This document shows, one piece after another, positions 16,456 to 22,965 of a stretch of DNA of 22,965 nt; positions within the stretch are counted from its first letter, which is position 1; the number at the start of each line of letters is the position of its first letter. The notes beneath the pieces were generated by a model. It searched no databases, had not been told where the DNA came from, and worked only from the letters and a program-made list of their open reading frames with translations. This stretch comes from Solimicrobium sp040544425 (GTDB taxonomy: Bacteria; Pseudomonadota; Gammaproteobacteria; Burkholderiales; Burkholderiaceae_D): the NCBI GenBank assembly GCA_040544425.1, contig JBEONO010000030.1, positions 1 through 22,965 of the forward strand, given 5' to 3'. A program made the translations under genes and the position numbers.

Positions 16456-17232
16456 CTAGCTTGATTCGTACCCAAGTGTCGATGAGATTTGGTTTGCAGT
16501 TTCGATGAGCGGCTCTAACCAATCTTCCATCAGGCGATCAGCGGGAGCGGAAATCGATAGCCCTGCAATCAGTTTCCCGCTGTCATCTAAAATTCCGGCA
16601 GCCATGCAGCGCACACCTAACTCCAATTCCTCGTTGTCGCGCGCGTAGCCGAGCAGTCGGACCTGTTGTAATTCGTGTTCCAGTTTTCCTAAGTCGGTAA
16701 TTGAATTCCGGTTATGTCCCGCCAGGCCGGTTCGCGTCGCATATGCGCGAATAGCTTTTGGTTCATCAACAGACAGGAACAGTTTTCCGGTTGAGGTGAG
16801 ATGTAAAGGCGCGCGTCCACCAATAGCCCGTACAACCTGCATTCCCGAACGTTCTGAAAATGCACGATCAATGTAGACAATTTCATCACCTTGTCGCACT
16901 GATAAATTGACCGTTTGGTGAGTCTGACGATGTAAATTGCGCATCGCACCGATGGCAGCCTCGCGCACATTTAACCGACTTTTGACGATATTCCCCAGCT
17001 CAAGCAGGCGCATACCAAGTCGATAAGTGCCTGGCTCAGATCGATCAACAAAACGCGTGATAACCATATCGTTTAAGATGCGGTGGGCTGTAGAAGGGTG
17101 TAAGCCCGTTACTGCAGACAATTCTTTTAAACTAACCGGATCGGGATATCGTGCCAAGGCGTCCAGTAAGGACACCATTCTTTCAATGACCTGAATAGAA
17201 GTTTTTGCTGTGTTTGTGTCACTGGGATTCAT
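16456..17232 (-). CDS. IclR family transcriptional regulator
   Basis: This DNA-binding regulator has 258 residues. The N-terminal winged helix-turn-helix (about 12-75) contains VSLKELSAVTGL and HPSTAHRILNDM, with the recognition helix near 45-55. The effector-binding IclR domain (about 80-250) shows GNIVKSRLNVREAA, HLTSTGKLFLS, ELELGVRCMAAGI and AGLSISAPADRL, all standard for the family. The effector and targets cannot be deduced: its neighbours are a cell-wall peptidase and a lipid kinase rather than a catabolic operon. A TCACA-A-TGTGA dyad 43-53 bases upstream of its ATG may be an autoregulatory operator. The ATG has little Shine-Dalgarno complement. Confidence 0.93.
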   Translation of the reverse strand: MNPSDTNTAKTSIQVIERMVSLLDALARYPDPVSLKELSAVTGLHPSTAHRILNDMVITRFVDRSEPGTYRLGMRLLELGNIVKSRLNVREAAIGAMRNLHRQTHQTVNLSVRQGDEIVYIDRAFSERSGMQVVRAIGGRAPLHLTSTGKLFLSVDEPKAIRAYATRTGLAGHNRNSITDLGKLEHELQQVRLLGYARDNEELELGVRCMAAGILDDSGKLIAGLSISAPADRLMEDWLEPLIETANQISSTLGYESS

Positions 17233-17274
17233 TTGTTTGCGATTTTACCGAAGCCGACCGTAGGTGATTCTATC

Positions 17275-17285
17275 TCACAATGTGA
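17275..17285. promoter_or_regulatory. TCACA-A-TGTGA dyad upstream of the iclR-type gene
   Basis: TCACAATGTGA is a perfect 5-base-arm dyad with a single central base, loosely extended by CTAT and ATAG on either side. It lies 43-53 bases upstream of the regulator's ATG, in the gap shared with dgkA. IclR proteins often repress their own genes from such positions. The rest of the gap (17286-17529) is AT-rich with no gene seen. Confidence 0.35.
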
Positions 17286-17529
17286 AAAATAGCTCGAGAA
17301 AACGAAAATTGAGAAAAATTATATCTGTGAGTTTCATGGGTATGTCACTTTCTTGTCTCTTTTCAACTTTATTATTCAGCTTTGGTTAATGGATTCAATG
17401 GCGCGCTGAATTGTTCCGCGCTATGTTCGAATATAAATCAACGGCATTGTCGGACAGATTTTTTATTGTGCTTAAATCTATCCCAGGACCGAGCAGAAAT
17501 TATTGAGATGTGAATTTATTTTAGAAAGC

Positions 17530-17937
17530 ATGCGTATGTCTGAACAAGATCCACCAGCAGCAGTCAGTGAATTTAAAAGCAAGAGCGGCTACAAAAGAAT
17601 TTTTTTCGCATTGTTTTATTCGTTTGAGGGATTTAAATCGGCATGGAAACACGAACATTCCTTCAGGCAGGAATTAGTGATGGTGGTTTTCGGCGTGATA
17701 GTCGCTTTGTTTCTGCCGATTTCCGGTTATCAGAAGCTGATGCTCATCGTCGTGCTGCTATTGATTCTGATTGTCGAGCTGATCAATTCAGCGATCGAAG
17801 CTGTGGTCGATCGGGTATCTTTGGAGCGCCATTCCTTGTCGAAAAATGCGAAAGACTTCGGTAGCGCCGCGGTGTTACTAACGCTCATCATAGCCGTGGC
17901 CACCTGGGGTGTAGTGCTGTATGAGCGGTTTAGCTAG
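17530..17937 (+). CDS. dgkA: Diacylglycerol kinase, prokaryotic type
   Basis: This small integral inner-membrane kinase recycles diacylglycerol to phosphatidic acid. It has 135 residues: an amphipathic N-terminal segment and SFEGFKSAWKHEHSFRQEL (31-49), then three transmembrane segments (about 50-66, 69-86 and 112-131). The catalytic signature IVELINSAIEAVVDR is at 81-95, with E83, N86, E90 and D94 in the positions of E. coli E69, N72, E76 and D80. KDFGSAAV (108-115) is also conserved. The frame continues to a TTG at 17503, but ATG 17530 or 17536 fits the family better; GAAAG upstream supports 17530. It converges on ygiQ with only 9 bp between stop codons. Confidence 0.93.
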   Translation: MRMSEQDPPAAVSEFKSKSGYKRIFFALFYSFEGFKSAWKHEHSFRQELVMVVFGVIVALFLPISGYQKLMLIVVLLLILIVELINSAIEAVVDRVSLERHSLSKNAKDFGSAAVLLTLIIAVATWGVVLYERFS

Positions 17938-17946
17938 GTTGTTGGA

Positions 17947-20217
17947 TTATTTTCCGGCGACTTTGCTGGTAACACGGCGCTGAGATAAGCTGGGTGCCGC
18001 TGGTTTTCTGCTCGACTGATTGCCCGGTTCTATTTTCTTGGCGGCCGTTGACCGAGTTGGTCGATTTTGTTCTTTGGCTGCACTGGCCACCAACGGCTTT
18101 TGATGTCGTTTGACCGCGGCCAGTTTTACTGCCAGTGGTGAATGTTCGGATGGCACCAGATGCTTGTCTCCGCTACCAATCAGATCCCTGCGTCCCATTC
18201 TGACCAGAGCTTCTCTGATGATTGGCCAATTGTCCTGATCGTGGTAGCGCAGCAGCGCTTTATGCAGTCGACGAATCCGACCCGTTCGAACTGTCTCAAC
18301 AGTTTCAGAATCTTCAGTGACTTTTTTCAGTGGATTTTTTCGGCTGTGATACATCGCAGTAGCCAGCGCCATAGGCGTCGGCATGAATGTCTGTACCTGG
18401 TCTAATTTAAAGTTATTCTTCTTTAGCCATAAAGCCAGATTCAGCATGTCGTCATCCGTGGTGCCCGGGTGGGCTGCGATGAAATAGGGAATCAAATACT
18501 GTTGTTTGCCGGCTTCCTTGGAAAACTTGTCGAACATTGCTTTAAATTCGTCATACGCGCCCATGCCTGGCTTCATCATTTTGGAAAGCGGCCCGGCCTC
18601 TGAGTGTTCCGGCGCGATCTTCAATAAGCCGCCAACGTGATGTGTCACGAGTTCTTTGACGTATTCGGGAGATTTCACCGCCAGGTCATAACGCAAACCC
18701 GAGCTGATTAATATTTTTTTTATGCCAGGGATTGCGCGCGCCTTACGGTACAGGGAAATCAATTTGCTGTGATCGGTGCCAAGATTGCTACAGATACTCG
18801 GATAGACACAGGACAGGCGCCGACATGATTCCTCAATACTTTTTTCTTTGCATGCCAGGCGATACATATTGGCGGTTGGACCGCCCAGATCTGAAATGAC
18901 ACCTGTAAATCCTTTAACCTTGTCGCGAATTTCTTCAATTTCTTTCAATATCGACGGTTCGGAGCGACTCTGAATAATCCGTCCTTCATGTTCGGTAATT
19001 GAACAAAATGTGCAGCCACCAAAGCAACCACGCATGATATTGACGGAAAACCGGATCATATCCCAGGCAGGAATTTTCGCGTTGCCGTAACTTGGATGCG
19101 GAGCGCGCGCATACGCCATGTCATACACTCCGTCCATTTCGTCCATCGCCAGAGGCAAAGGCGGCGGATTCATCCAGACATCCCGGTTGCCATGCGCCTG
19201 TACTAAGGCTCGGGCATTGCCTGGATTTGAGTCAAGGTGGAATACACGTGAGGCATGCGCGTACATCACAGGGTCGTCTTTGACAACTTCATAGGACGGC
19301 AGTCTTAGCACCGTTCTTTCGCGCAGGGCAATGCTGTTCGCCAGCCGCTCTTCGCGAGTAAATATTTTGATCGGTTTTACTGTTGTTTCAAGTTCAGCCT
19401 TATTGGCGGCGTCTGTTGATGCAGTGGCACAGGATTCGTTAGACTCGACCCCGGTCATCATATAGGGATCTACGTGTTGTTCAATTTTTCCAGGCGTGTC
19501 AACTTTGACCGAGTTAATCTCAATCCAATCCGGATTCGGTTTCCATTCGCTCGGCACTAGAAACGCACTACCGCGCAAATCCCGGATGGTGTTGACCTTC
19601 TCGCCGGCAGCCATGCGATGGGTGAGTGCCAAGAGCGCCCGTTCAGCATTGCCAAACAATAATATGTCTGCTTTGCAGTCGAGCAGGATTGAACGTTTAA
19701 CTGTGTCAGACCAATAGTCGTAATGGGCAATCCGGCGCAGGCTCGCTTCAATACTGCCAGCAACAACGGTCACACCAGGATAGGCTTCTCTGACCTTTTG
19801 GCCATAGACCATCACGGCGCGATCTGGACGTTTCCCGGCTTCGCCATGCGGCGTATATGCATCGTCGGAACGAATCTTGCGGTCAGCGGTATAACGATTC
19901 ACCATCGAATCCATATTGCCCGCTGTAATACCGAAGTACAAATTTGGTTTTCCCAAGGCTTGGAAGTCAGATACGGTTTGCCAGTTTGGCTGGGAGATGA
20001 TACCAACGCGAAAACCATGAGATTCAAGTAATCGACCTACTAAAGCCATGCCAAAACTTGGATGATCGATATATGCATCGCCAGTCACCAAAATTACGTC
20101 ACAACTGTCCCAACCCAGTGCATCCATTTCAGCACGTGACATAGGCAGAAAAGGAGCGGGCTTAGCTGCCTTTTCCCTATAAGAGGAATAAGAAAATAGA
20201 TTTTTTGGTGTATTCAT
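17947..20217 (-). CDS. ygiQ: YgiQ family radical SAM protein (UPF0313)
   Basis: This cytoplasmic radical SAM protein belongs to a family whose reaction is not established. From the ATG at 20215-20217 it has 756 residues, close to the E. coli protein. The N-terminal UPF0313 region shows APFLPMSRAEMDALGWDSCD and VTGDAYIDHPSFGMALVGRL; these are hallmarks of YgiQ. The cluster motif is C398-x3-C402-x2-C405 in MRGCFGGCTFC, ligating a 4Fe-4S cluster. SDLGGPTANMYRL, APEHSEAGPLSKMMKPGMG and YLIPYFIAAHPGTTDDDM follow. The last 55 or so residues are a basic Lys/Ser/Ala/Pro-rich tail and are probably disordered. An ATG nine codons upstream (20244) is the alternative start; the downstream one is chosen because MNTPKNLFSY fits homologues. 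Confidence 0.92.
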   Translation of the reverse strand: MNTPKNLFSYSSYREKAAKPAPFLPMSRAEMDALGWDSCDVILVTGDAYIDHPSFGMALVGRLLESHGFRVGIISQPNWQTVSDFQALGKPNLYFGITAGNMDSMVNRYTADRKIRSDDAYTPHGEAGKRPDRAVMVYGQKVREAYPGVTVVAGSIEASLRRIAHYDYWSDTVKRSILLDCKADILLFGNAERALLALTHRMAAGEKVNTIRDLRGSAFLVPSEWKPNPDWIEINSVKVDTPGKIEQHVDPYMMTGVESNESCATASTDAANKAELETTVKPIKIFTREERLANSIALRERTVLRLPSYEVVKDDPVMYAHASRVFHLDSNPGNARALVQAHGNRDVWMNPPPLPLAMDEMDGVYDMAYARAPHPSYGNAKIPAWDMIRFSVNIMRGCFGGCTFCSITEHEGRIIQSRSEPSILKEIEEIRDKVKGFTGVISDLGGPTANMYRLACKEKSIEESCRRLSCVYPSICSNLGTDHSKLISLYRKARAIPGIKKILISSGLRYDLAVKSPEYVKELVTHHVGGLLKIAPEHSEAGPLSKMMKPGMGAYDEFKAMFDKFSKEAGKQQYLIPYFIAAHPGTTDDDMLNLALWLKKNNFKLDQVQTFMPTPMALATAMYHSRKNPLKKVTEDSETVETVRTGRIRRLHKALLRYHDQDNWPIIREALVRMGRRDLIGSGDKHLVPSEHSPLAVKLAAVKRHQKPLVASAAKEQNRPTRSTAAKKIEPGNQSSRKPAAPSLSQRRVTSKVAGK

Positions 20218-20379
20218 GGTTGAGCGAATCCTGCGGGATGGCATTAATCCGCTAGGTCTGTAGGTTTTGTAAGGCGACAGTGTACGCTGAATTCGCGGAG
20301 TCCGTTGAATCAGCGCGGGCTGAACCGTGTGTCGTAAGGTCTGAAGGAGAAAAATTAACTATTCAACATCAATTCTGAT

Positions 20380-20991
20380 TTAACTTGCCGTCATCATTCG
20401 TTCTACGTAACGCGCAATCAGATCGATTTCCAAATTAACTTTCACACCAGCTTCAAGATAGTGGAGCGTAGTGACCTGCAAGGTATGCGGGATTAAGTTG
20501 ATAGAAAACTCACAGCGATCAACAAAGTCGATCACTTTATTCACAGTAAGTGACACACCGTTAACAACAATCGAACCTTTATAAGCCAGATATTTCCCCA
20601 GAGATTTCGGTGCCGAGATAATCAGTTCAAAGGACTCATTTACAGGGCTGAATTTTATGACTGTGCCCAAACCATCTACGTGTCCCGATACCAAATGGCC
20701 ACCGATGCGATCTGCAAGCGTTAGCGCTTTTTCTAAATTGACGGGTCCAGGTTGGTCCAGTCCGGCGGTTAAATTCAAGCTTTCGCGAGAAATATCGACA
20801 CAGAATTGCTGACCAGTTTTGCTCACGACAGTCATGCAGGCGCCGTTGATCGCGATTGAATCGCCCAACGCGACATCTTGCATGGCCAGTTTGCCGGCAT
20901 CAATGGTAAGTTTAAGTCCTGAATCAGGGTGATTCGATTGGGGCGAAGCTTGAGTGATATTTCCGACTGCAGCGACAATTCCGGTAAACAT
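20380..20991 (-). CDS. ribE: Riboflavin synthase, alpha subunit
   Basis: The enzyme dismutates two molecules of 6,7-dimethyl-8-ribityllumazine to riboflavin and the pyrimidinedione precursor. The 203-residue protein consists of two lumazine-binding repeats. Repeat 1 begins MFTGIVAAVGNI and contains GDSIAINGACMTV (43-55, with C51). Repeat 2 begins GGHLVSGHVDG (97-107) and contains GSIVVNGVSLTV (139-150). It ends with LEIDLIARYVERM. The frame is open 37 codons further upstream, overlapping ribD, but the invariant MFTGIV start fixes the ATG at 20989-20991. It lies 22 bp after ribD on the same strand, so a ribD-ribE transcript is likely. The ribosome binding site is weak, so translational coupling to ribD is possible. 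Some naming systems call this gene ribC. Confidence 0.95.
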   Translation of the reverse strand: MFTGIVAAVGNITQASPQSNHPDSGLKLTIDAGKLAMQDVALGDSIAINGACMTVVSKTGQQFCVDISRESLNLTAGLDQPGPVNLEKALTLADRIGGHLVSGHVDGLGTVIKFSPVNESFELIISAPKSLGKYLAYKGSIVVNGVSLTVNKVIDFVDRCEFSINLIPHTLQVTTLHYLEAGVKVNLEIDLIARYVERMMTAS

Positions 20992-21013
20992 AAGAGTGAG
21001 AGCCTTTATTAAT

Positions 21014-22117
21014 TTAAATGAGAAAACGGGCCAGGACACGCAAGTCAGCACCAATTTGTTGAACTTGATGAAATCGTAACTGCCGCTTCTGTGCGAGATC
21101 ATTCAGCACGGGTAAGTCAAACATTCCCCGCGCATCACCCAACAGACTGGGTGCAAAATAGATGAGTAATTCGTCCACGCAATTTTCTTGAATCAACGAG
21201 CCGTTTAATTTCGAACCAGCTTCGATATGCAGCTCATTGATTTCCCGTCGACCAAGTTCCAATAATAATTCAGACAGATCAACCTTTCCACCAGAATTGG
21301 GTAAGTACAATAATTGCGCACCAGCTGCGATCAATCGGGCCTCATGTTCCGGTTTGCGTATTGCGTGCACGATTAAAACTCCGCCAGCACAGGGATTGCG
21401 TAATGCTTTGGCAGCGGTCGGCGTTTGCAACTTGCTGTCTACAATAATTCGCAAGGGTTGCCGGGTAACCTCGATAGCACGCACTGTCATTTGCGGATCA
21501 TCTTCCAGTAGTGTGCCGATCCCAGTCAAAATTGCGCAGGCGCGTGCTCTCCAATGATGGCCATCGGCGCGAGCACTTTCACCGGTGATCCATTGGCTTT
21601 GATTATTATGCAGAGCGGTTTTGCCATCCAAACTGGCTGCCACTTTCAAGCGCACCCACGGTTTGCCGGTGCGCATACGCTTGAAAAAACCAATGTTCAT
21701 CTCGTGAGCCGACTCCTCCAAAAGTGGGCAGTCAACTTCAATTCCTGCCGATATCAGGCGCGCCAGACCTTGGCCTGATACCTTCGGATTTGGATCTGCA
21801 ATCGCGGCGACGACACGTTTTATTCCAGCACTGATCAATGCATCGGCACAAGGCGGAGTTCGACCGAAATGGCTGCAGGGTTCCAGAGTTACGTAGGCAG
21901 TTGCACCTCTAACGTCATGACCCATGCGCTGGGCATCAAGCATTGCCTGAATTTCAGCGTGGGCAAAGCCCGCTGGCTGAGTGTGTCCGGCACCTATGAC
22001 TTGTTGATTTTTGACGATTACGCAACCTACACGTGGATTTGGCGAGGTTGTGTAAAGGCCTTTTTCAGCCCACTGCATTGCCAGTTGCATCGCTTCCAAA
22101 TCTGAATGAATTTCCAC
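21014..22117 (-). CDS. ribD: Bifunctional riboflavin biosynthesis deaminase/reductase RibD
   Basis: The enzyme deaminates diaminohydroxyphosphoribosylaminopyrimidine and then reduces the ribosyl side chain. Starting at the GTG 22115-22117 it has 367 residues, the E. coli length. The N-terminal deaminase domain (about 1-145) has the zinc site HAE (H53-A-E55), C81 and C90 in LEPCSHFGRTPPC, plus TTSPNPRVGCVIV. The reductase domain begins about 150 with KPWVRLKVAASLDGKTA, then QWITGESARADGHHWRA and the ILTGIGTLLEDDPQMTVR loop. The frame is open to an ATG at 22204, but the extra 29 residues look non-coding. The next internal ATG (22090) would shorten the first helix. The start is therefore uncertain. 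It is upstream of ribE. Confidence 0.93.
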   Translation of the reverse strand: MEIHSDLEAMQLAMQWAEKGLYTTSPNPRVGCVIVKNQQVIGAGHTQPAGFAHAEIQAMLDAQRMGHDVRGATAYVTLEPCSHFGRTPPCADALISAGIKRVVAAIADPNPKVSGQGLARLISAGIEVDCPLLEESAHEMNIGFFKRMRTGKPWVRLKVAASLDGKTALHNNQSQWITGESARADGHHWRARACAILTGIGTLLEDDPQMTVRAIEVTRQPLRIIVDSKLQTPTAAKALRNPCAGGVLIVHAIRKPEHEARLIAAGAQLLYLPNSGGKVDLSELLLELGRREINELHIEAGSKLNGSLIQENCVDELLIYFAPSLLGDARGMFDLPVLNDLAQKRQLRFHQVQQIGADLRVLARFLI

Positions 22118-22160
22118 GTTTACGGTATTGACTGAGTTGAGTGAGGGGAGAATTTTACAG

Positions 22161-22179
22161 TAAAGCAGGCTAAAGCAGG
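22161..22179. repeat. 10-bp tandem repeat TAAAGCAGG upstream of ribD
   Basis: TAAAGCAGG occurs at 22161-22169 and again at 22171-22179, an exact 10-bp period, 44-62 bases upstream of the chosen ribD start. On the ribD strand it reads CCTGCTTTA twice, just before an AT-rich stretch (TAAAAT) that could be a -10 element. One helical turn of spacing would suit a regulator binding site, but the repeat is short. Confidence 0.3.
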
Positions 22180-22215
22180 ACTGGCATGGTCCTTGGCGGT
22201 ACATCCCTGGTTGGC

Positions 22216-22740
22216 TTATTCGTCCGAATTGACATTGCAGGAGCGATCAGTTGCCGGGTTGCAGACCCGCGCACGACCCAAGAAATTAATGACGACCAGA
22301 CGGGAATGGTCGCCAAGTGAAATGTGTATATGCCCGGATTGTGCGGCGTAACTGCTGTTGTTCCTTCGCGAGTGGCCGGTCCCGTTGTAGGCAATATGTT
22401 GCTTGCCGTCGCTGAATCTTCCATTGACTTCGAAGTCAGTATGTAGTGCTTCGTGCGTCATAATTTGTTCATTCTCAGCACTTGTAACGACCCAACCATT
22501 TTTCCAATCCTCGTTGAGCGCGATCAGATCAACCTTTCCATTTCGTTTAATGGCCTCCGTCCTGGTAAATTTGATCGCGGCATGTAGTTCATTGGTCACC
22601 GTCGACAGCCGAATTTGTTGGATAAAACTTGCAAAGCTCGGGATGGCCAATCCAAGAAAAATGGCAATAATAATGAGCGTGACCATTAGTTCAACCAGGG
22701 AAAATCCATTGCATCTGAGTCTGTGGTGTGAAATTGTCAT
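22216..22740 (-). CDS. FimT/GspH-type pseudopilin
   Basis: This minor pilin-like protein belongs to the type IV pilus / type II secretion GspH family. It is inserted in the inner membrane and processed by prepilin peptidase. From ATG 22738-22740 it has 174 residues. A 12-residue basic leader (ends RLRCNG) precedes the cleavage site G12|F13 and FSLVELMVTLIIIAIF, with the required Glu at mature position 5. The helix continues to about residue 60. The globular domain carries the GspH pattern (FTRTEAIKRNG, W79 and W83 region, GHIHISLGD, INFLGRARVC). C160 and C168 near the C-terminus could form a disulphide loop. The start is chosen because GGAG lies 6 bases upstream; an extension to 22779 adds residues outside the leader pattern. 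It precedes ribD by 98 bp. An insertion-sequence end lies about 130 bp upstream. Confidence 0.88.
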   Translation of the reverse strand: MTISHHRLRCNGFSLVELMVTLIIIAIFLGLAIPSFASFIQQIRLSTVTNELHAAIKFTRTEAIKRNGKVDLIALNEDWKNGWVVTSAENEQIMTHEALHTDFEVNGRFSDGKQHIAYNGTGHSRRNNSSYAAQSGHIHISLGDHSRLVVINFLGRARVCNPATDRSCNVNSDE

Positions 22741-22870
22741 TTGCACTCCGCTACCAGCAAATTGAGTTTGGTTCTGCACTCTCTGAATTGGATTTATTGT
22801 TTGCGCTATCGAGCATTAAATTTCCGCAGAGCGAATCGTGGTGGCTCAACACATTTTCGGTGCCAGGTAT

Positions 22871-22965
22871 TGTTGCCGCCGACCGAAAATTGACCCACTA
22901 ACAGGAGTTATGCCGACTCAAAATTGACCCAGGTGTTCTACTTACCCTGCCTAATAGTTAGGCAG
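22871..22965 (+). mobile_element. Terminal part of an IS21-family-like insertion sequence
   Basis: The 20-base pattern GCCGACNNAAAATTGACCCA occurs at 22878-22897 and 22912-22931, a 34-bp period. IS21-family elements carry multiple copies of a terminal repeat bound by the transposase IstA, and many have ends ending in AAAATTGACCCA. The outer end is placed at the TG of 22871, by analogy with TG...CA termini. Only the end and leader are present; the istA/istB genes would lie beyond the right edge, so family and boundary are inferred. Confidence 0.6.
22947..22965. repeat. Perfect hairpin at the right edge, inside the IS leader
   Basis: CTGCCTAA (22947-22954) pairs exactly with TTAGGCAG (22958-22965) around a 3-nt loop TAG. 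It sits where a leader before the transposase gene would be. It may limit read-through into the transposase. The T-run that would make it a terminator, if any, lies outside the window. Confidence 0.6.

Noticed and set aside
21014..21102. Overlap of ribE with ribD implied by the longest ribE frame
   Set aside because: Riboflavin synthase begins at MFTGIV, so the true ribE start is 20991 and the genes do not overlap.
22118..22215. FMN riboswitch upstream of ribD
   Set aside because: The 98-bp gap is too short and lacks the conserved RFN-element segments I would expect.
22403..22765. 120-residue plus-strand frame opposite the fimT-like gene
   Set aside because: It is fully antisense to a gene with a clear prepilin signal; its hydrophobic parts mirror the pilin helix on the other strand.
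1..22965. CRISPR array, tRNA, rRNA or prophage genes
   Set aside because: No regularly spaced repeat array, cloverleaf, rRNA segment or phage structural gene was seen on either strand.

Overview
The window looks like a chromosomal segment of a betaproteobacterium of the order Burkholderiales, most likely Oxalobacteraceae or a close relative with moderate GC. This is inferred from the protein families and gene order (hemL, thiD-like gene, rubredoxin, pilGHIJ-chpA; phasin of the PHB type; ribD-ribE; Burkholderiales-type porin), not from any marker RNA gene; no rRNA or tRNA gene was found.

Layout, left to right. (1) 1-630: the C-terminal part of a porin whose 5' part is broken, ending in a strong intrinsic terminator whose 3' arm contains the end of hemL. 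(2) 609-2789, minus: a thiD-like kinase gene followed by hemL (C5 haem pathway). (3) 2963-3178, plus: rubredoxin. (4) 3349-13454, plus: a 10-kb Pil-Chp chemosensory cluster, pilG-pilH-pilI-pilJ-chpA, which in other bacteria controls type IV pilus twitching motility and surface sensing. ChpA is a 2056-residue hybrid kinase with several phosphotransfer-like modules, a CheA core, a CheW domain and a receiver. No pilK (methyltransferase) or chpB (methylesterase) gene follows it. (5) 13511-15215: a phasin gene (minus) with its own terminator, divergent from a nitroreductase gene (plus). Three similar TGC-N3-GCA dyads lie between them. (6) 15422-17937: pbpG (plus), an IclR-type regulator (minus), dgkA (plus). 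(7) 17947-22740, all minus: ygiQ, ribE, ribD and a FimT/GspH-type pseudopilin gene. (8) 22871-22965: the end of what looks like an IS21-family insertion sequence, continuing beyond the right edge.

Most of the window is orderly core genome. The main functional theme is surface sensing and pilus control (pilGHIJ-chpA, with a fimT-like pilin further along), surrounded by cofactor genes (haem, riboflavin, possibly thiamine) and envelope genes (pbpG, dgkA, porin). No clearly novel multi-gene system was recognised. The observations most worth a second look are the three-dyad phasin/nitroreductase control region, the thiD-like gene lacking its catalytic cysteine, the repeated CTTAAGGAA element ahead of the pil-chp cluster, and the insertion-sequence end beside fimT.
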